Shown: positions 42,853-43,687 of the stretch, in pieces
Layout of the letters: the number at the start of each line of letters is the position of its first letter
How positions within the stretch are numbered: the first letter of the stretch is position 1
Source of the DNA: Panacagrimonas sp052387335
GTDB lineage: Bacteria; Pseudomonadota; Gammaproteobacteria; Nevskiales; Nevskiaceae
DNA: 43,687 nt
Reading direction: 5' to 3'
NCBI GenBank assembly: GCA_052387335.1
Contig: JBQTJH010000086.1
Location: forward strand, 1 to 43,687
Notes under the pieces: generated by a model
Seen by the model: only the letters and a program-made list of their open reading frames with translations
Database searches by the model: none
What the model was told of the DNA's origin: nothing
Program-made: the position numbers and the translations under genes

Positions 42853-43687
42853 GTGAGCATCCAACCCGAAACCACCGCGCGTCTGCTGGTGACCTGTCCT
42901 GACCGTCCCGGCATCGTCGCGGCGGTGACCACGTTCCTGTATCACCACGGCGTCAACATCACCGAACTCGACCAGCATTCCTCGGATGCGTCGGGCGGGC
43001 GTTTCTTTTTACGCCTGGAGTTCCAGACGCCGAATTTAGATGTGTCCTCCGATGTCATGAGCCGCGCCTTCGGCGAAGTGGTGGGCCAGCGCTTCAACAT
43101 GGACTGGCGCATGAGCTTCGCCGCGCAACGTCCGCGCATGGTGGTGCTGGTGTCCAAGCACGATCACGCGCTGCTGGAACTGCTGTGGCGCTGGTCGCGC
43201 GGCGAGCTGCGCGTGGACATTCCTCTGGTGATCTCCAACCACCCGGATCTGCGCACCGCGGTGGAAGGCTTTGGCGTGCGCTTTGAACACGTACCGTTCA
43301 CCGCGGAGACCCAGGTCCAGGCCGAGGCGCGCATTCTGGAACTGTCGCGCGAATCAGCGGATTTCCTGGTGCTGGCGCGCTACATGCGGATCTTGTCCGG
43401 CGACTTCGTGGCGCATTTCCCACAGCGCATCATCAACATCCATCACTCCTTCCTGCCGGCCTTCGTCGGTGCCGATCCTTACCAGCAGGCCTATGTGAAG
43501 GGCGTGAAGATCATCGGCGCCACCGCGCACTACGTGACCGCAGATCTTGACCAGGGACCGATCATCGAGCAGGACGTGGCGCGGGTGTCGCACCGTATGG
43601 CGGTGGATGAACTCAAGTGGCTGGGCCGCGACCTGGAGCGGCAGGTGCTGGCGCGCGCGGTGCGCTGGCAGGTGGAGGACCGCATCC
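42853..43687 (+). CDS. purU: formyltetrahydrofolate deformylase (partial, C-terminus outside window)
   Basis: GTG 42853 starts SIQPETTARLLVTCPDRPGIVAAVT. The first 90 residues are an ACT domain that senses methionine and glycine in E. coli. The hydrolase domain follows: MVVLVSKHDHALLELLWRW, SNHPDLR, IINIHHSFLPAF-GADPY-QAY-KGVKIIGATAHYVT-DLD-GPIIEQDV. The frame is open to the edge; about 278 codons are present of roughly 285-290. It yields formate and THF for purine and one-carbon balance. No Shine-Dalgarno is obvious. Confidence 0.93.
   Translation, partial: MSIQPETTARLLVTCPDRPGIVAAVTTFLYHHGVNITELDQHSSDASGGRFFLRLEFQTPNLDVSSDVMSRAFGEVVGQRFNMDWRMSFAAQRPRMVVLVSKHDHALLELLWRWSRGELRVDIPLVISNHPDLRTAVEGFGVRFEHVPFTAETQVQAEARILELSRESADFLVLARYMRILSGDFVAHFPQRIINIHHSFLPAFVGADPYQQAYVKGVKIIGATAHYVTADLDQGPIIEQDVARVSHRMAVDELKWLGRDLERQVLARAVRWQVEDRI

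Overview
The window is high-GC chromosomal DNA with dense genes and many ATGA/TTGA-type overlaps. It reads as a Gram-negative gammaproteobacterium: it has a single-chain PurL of the proteobacterial type, a full Mla outer-membrane lipid-asymmetry operon, an Mre/Mrd/RlpA/MltB/DacA/LipB cell-shape cluster, GatCAB and Hsp33. The mixture of these with fatty-acid, steroid and terpenoid-type catabolic genes suggests the Nevskiales/Solimonadaceae, but that placement is inference, not proof. No tRNA, rRNA, CRISPR array, transposase or integrase was seen. Layout. (1) 1-4213, plus strand: the tail of a WalJ/YycJ-like metallo-hydrolase, then purL. (2) 4229-8077, minus strand: mlaF-E-D-C-B-A as one operon with mlaA at its end. 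(3) 8211-8579: a small orphan lipoprotein. (4) 8589-18440, minus strand: mreB, then mreC-mreD-mrdA-rodA-mltB-rlpA-dacA-lipB, a peptidoglycan elongation cluster. mreB has a good sigma-70 promoter at 18539-18567. (5) 18728-23425, plus strand: gatC-gatA-gatB-hslO and a SET-domain gene. A short GTGAGG/CCTCAC repeat lies between gatC and gatA. (6) About 23.4-36.8 kb: an accessory catabolic region on both strands. It holds a Baeyer-Villiger monooxygenase, a monoglyceride-lipase-like hydrolase, a dienoyl-CoA isomerase, an AraC regulator, a sterol-desaturase-like membrane enzyme, a GntR/FCD regulator, a haloalkane dehalogenase, a 6-oxocamphor-hydrolase-like retro-Claisenase, a SnoaL-like protein and an acyl-CoA dehydrogenase. 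Three further genes here (a carboxyltransferase subunit, an acyl-CoA synthetase and an SDR) are broken by internal deletions, a nonsense codon or a frameshift. (7) 36858-38600: a compact type II restriction-modification pair, tail to tail, with palindromic elements in the methyltransferase promoter. (8) 38795-42784, plus strand: DUF1295 membrane enzyme, a coclaurine-N-methyltransferase-like SAM enzyme, an exported protein and an exported thioredoxin-fold protein. (9) 42853-end: purU, cut by the window edge. How the parts fit together. Regions 1-5 are housekeeping. Region 6 looks like a decaying route for an alicyclic, possibly terpenoid, ketone or lipid: oxidation by the BVMO and SDR, C-C cleavage of a beta-diketone by the OCH homologue, CoA activation and beta-oxidation. 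A FadR-type operator word found in the SDR/GntR promoter recurs upstream of the broken carboxylase, which suggests these genes once shared a regulon. The strongest novelty candidates are the diketone-hydrolase cluster, the in-frame microhomology deletions, and the restriction-modification unit whose methyltransferase has an N-terminal helix-turn-helix-like domain next to promoter palindromes.
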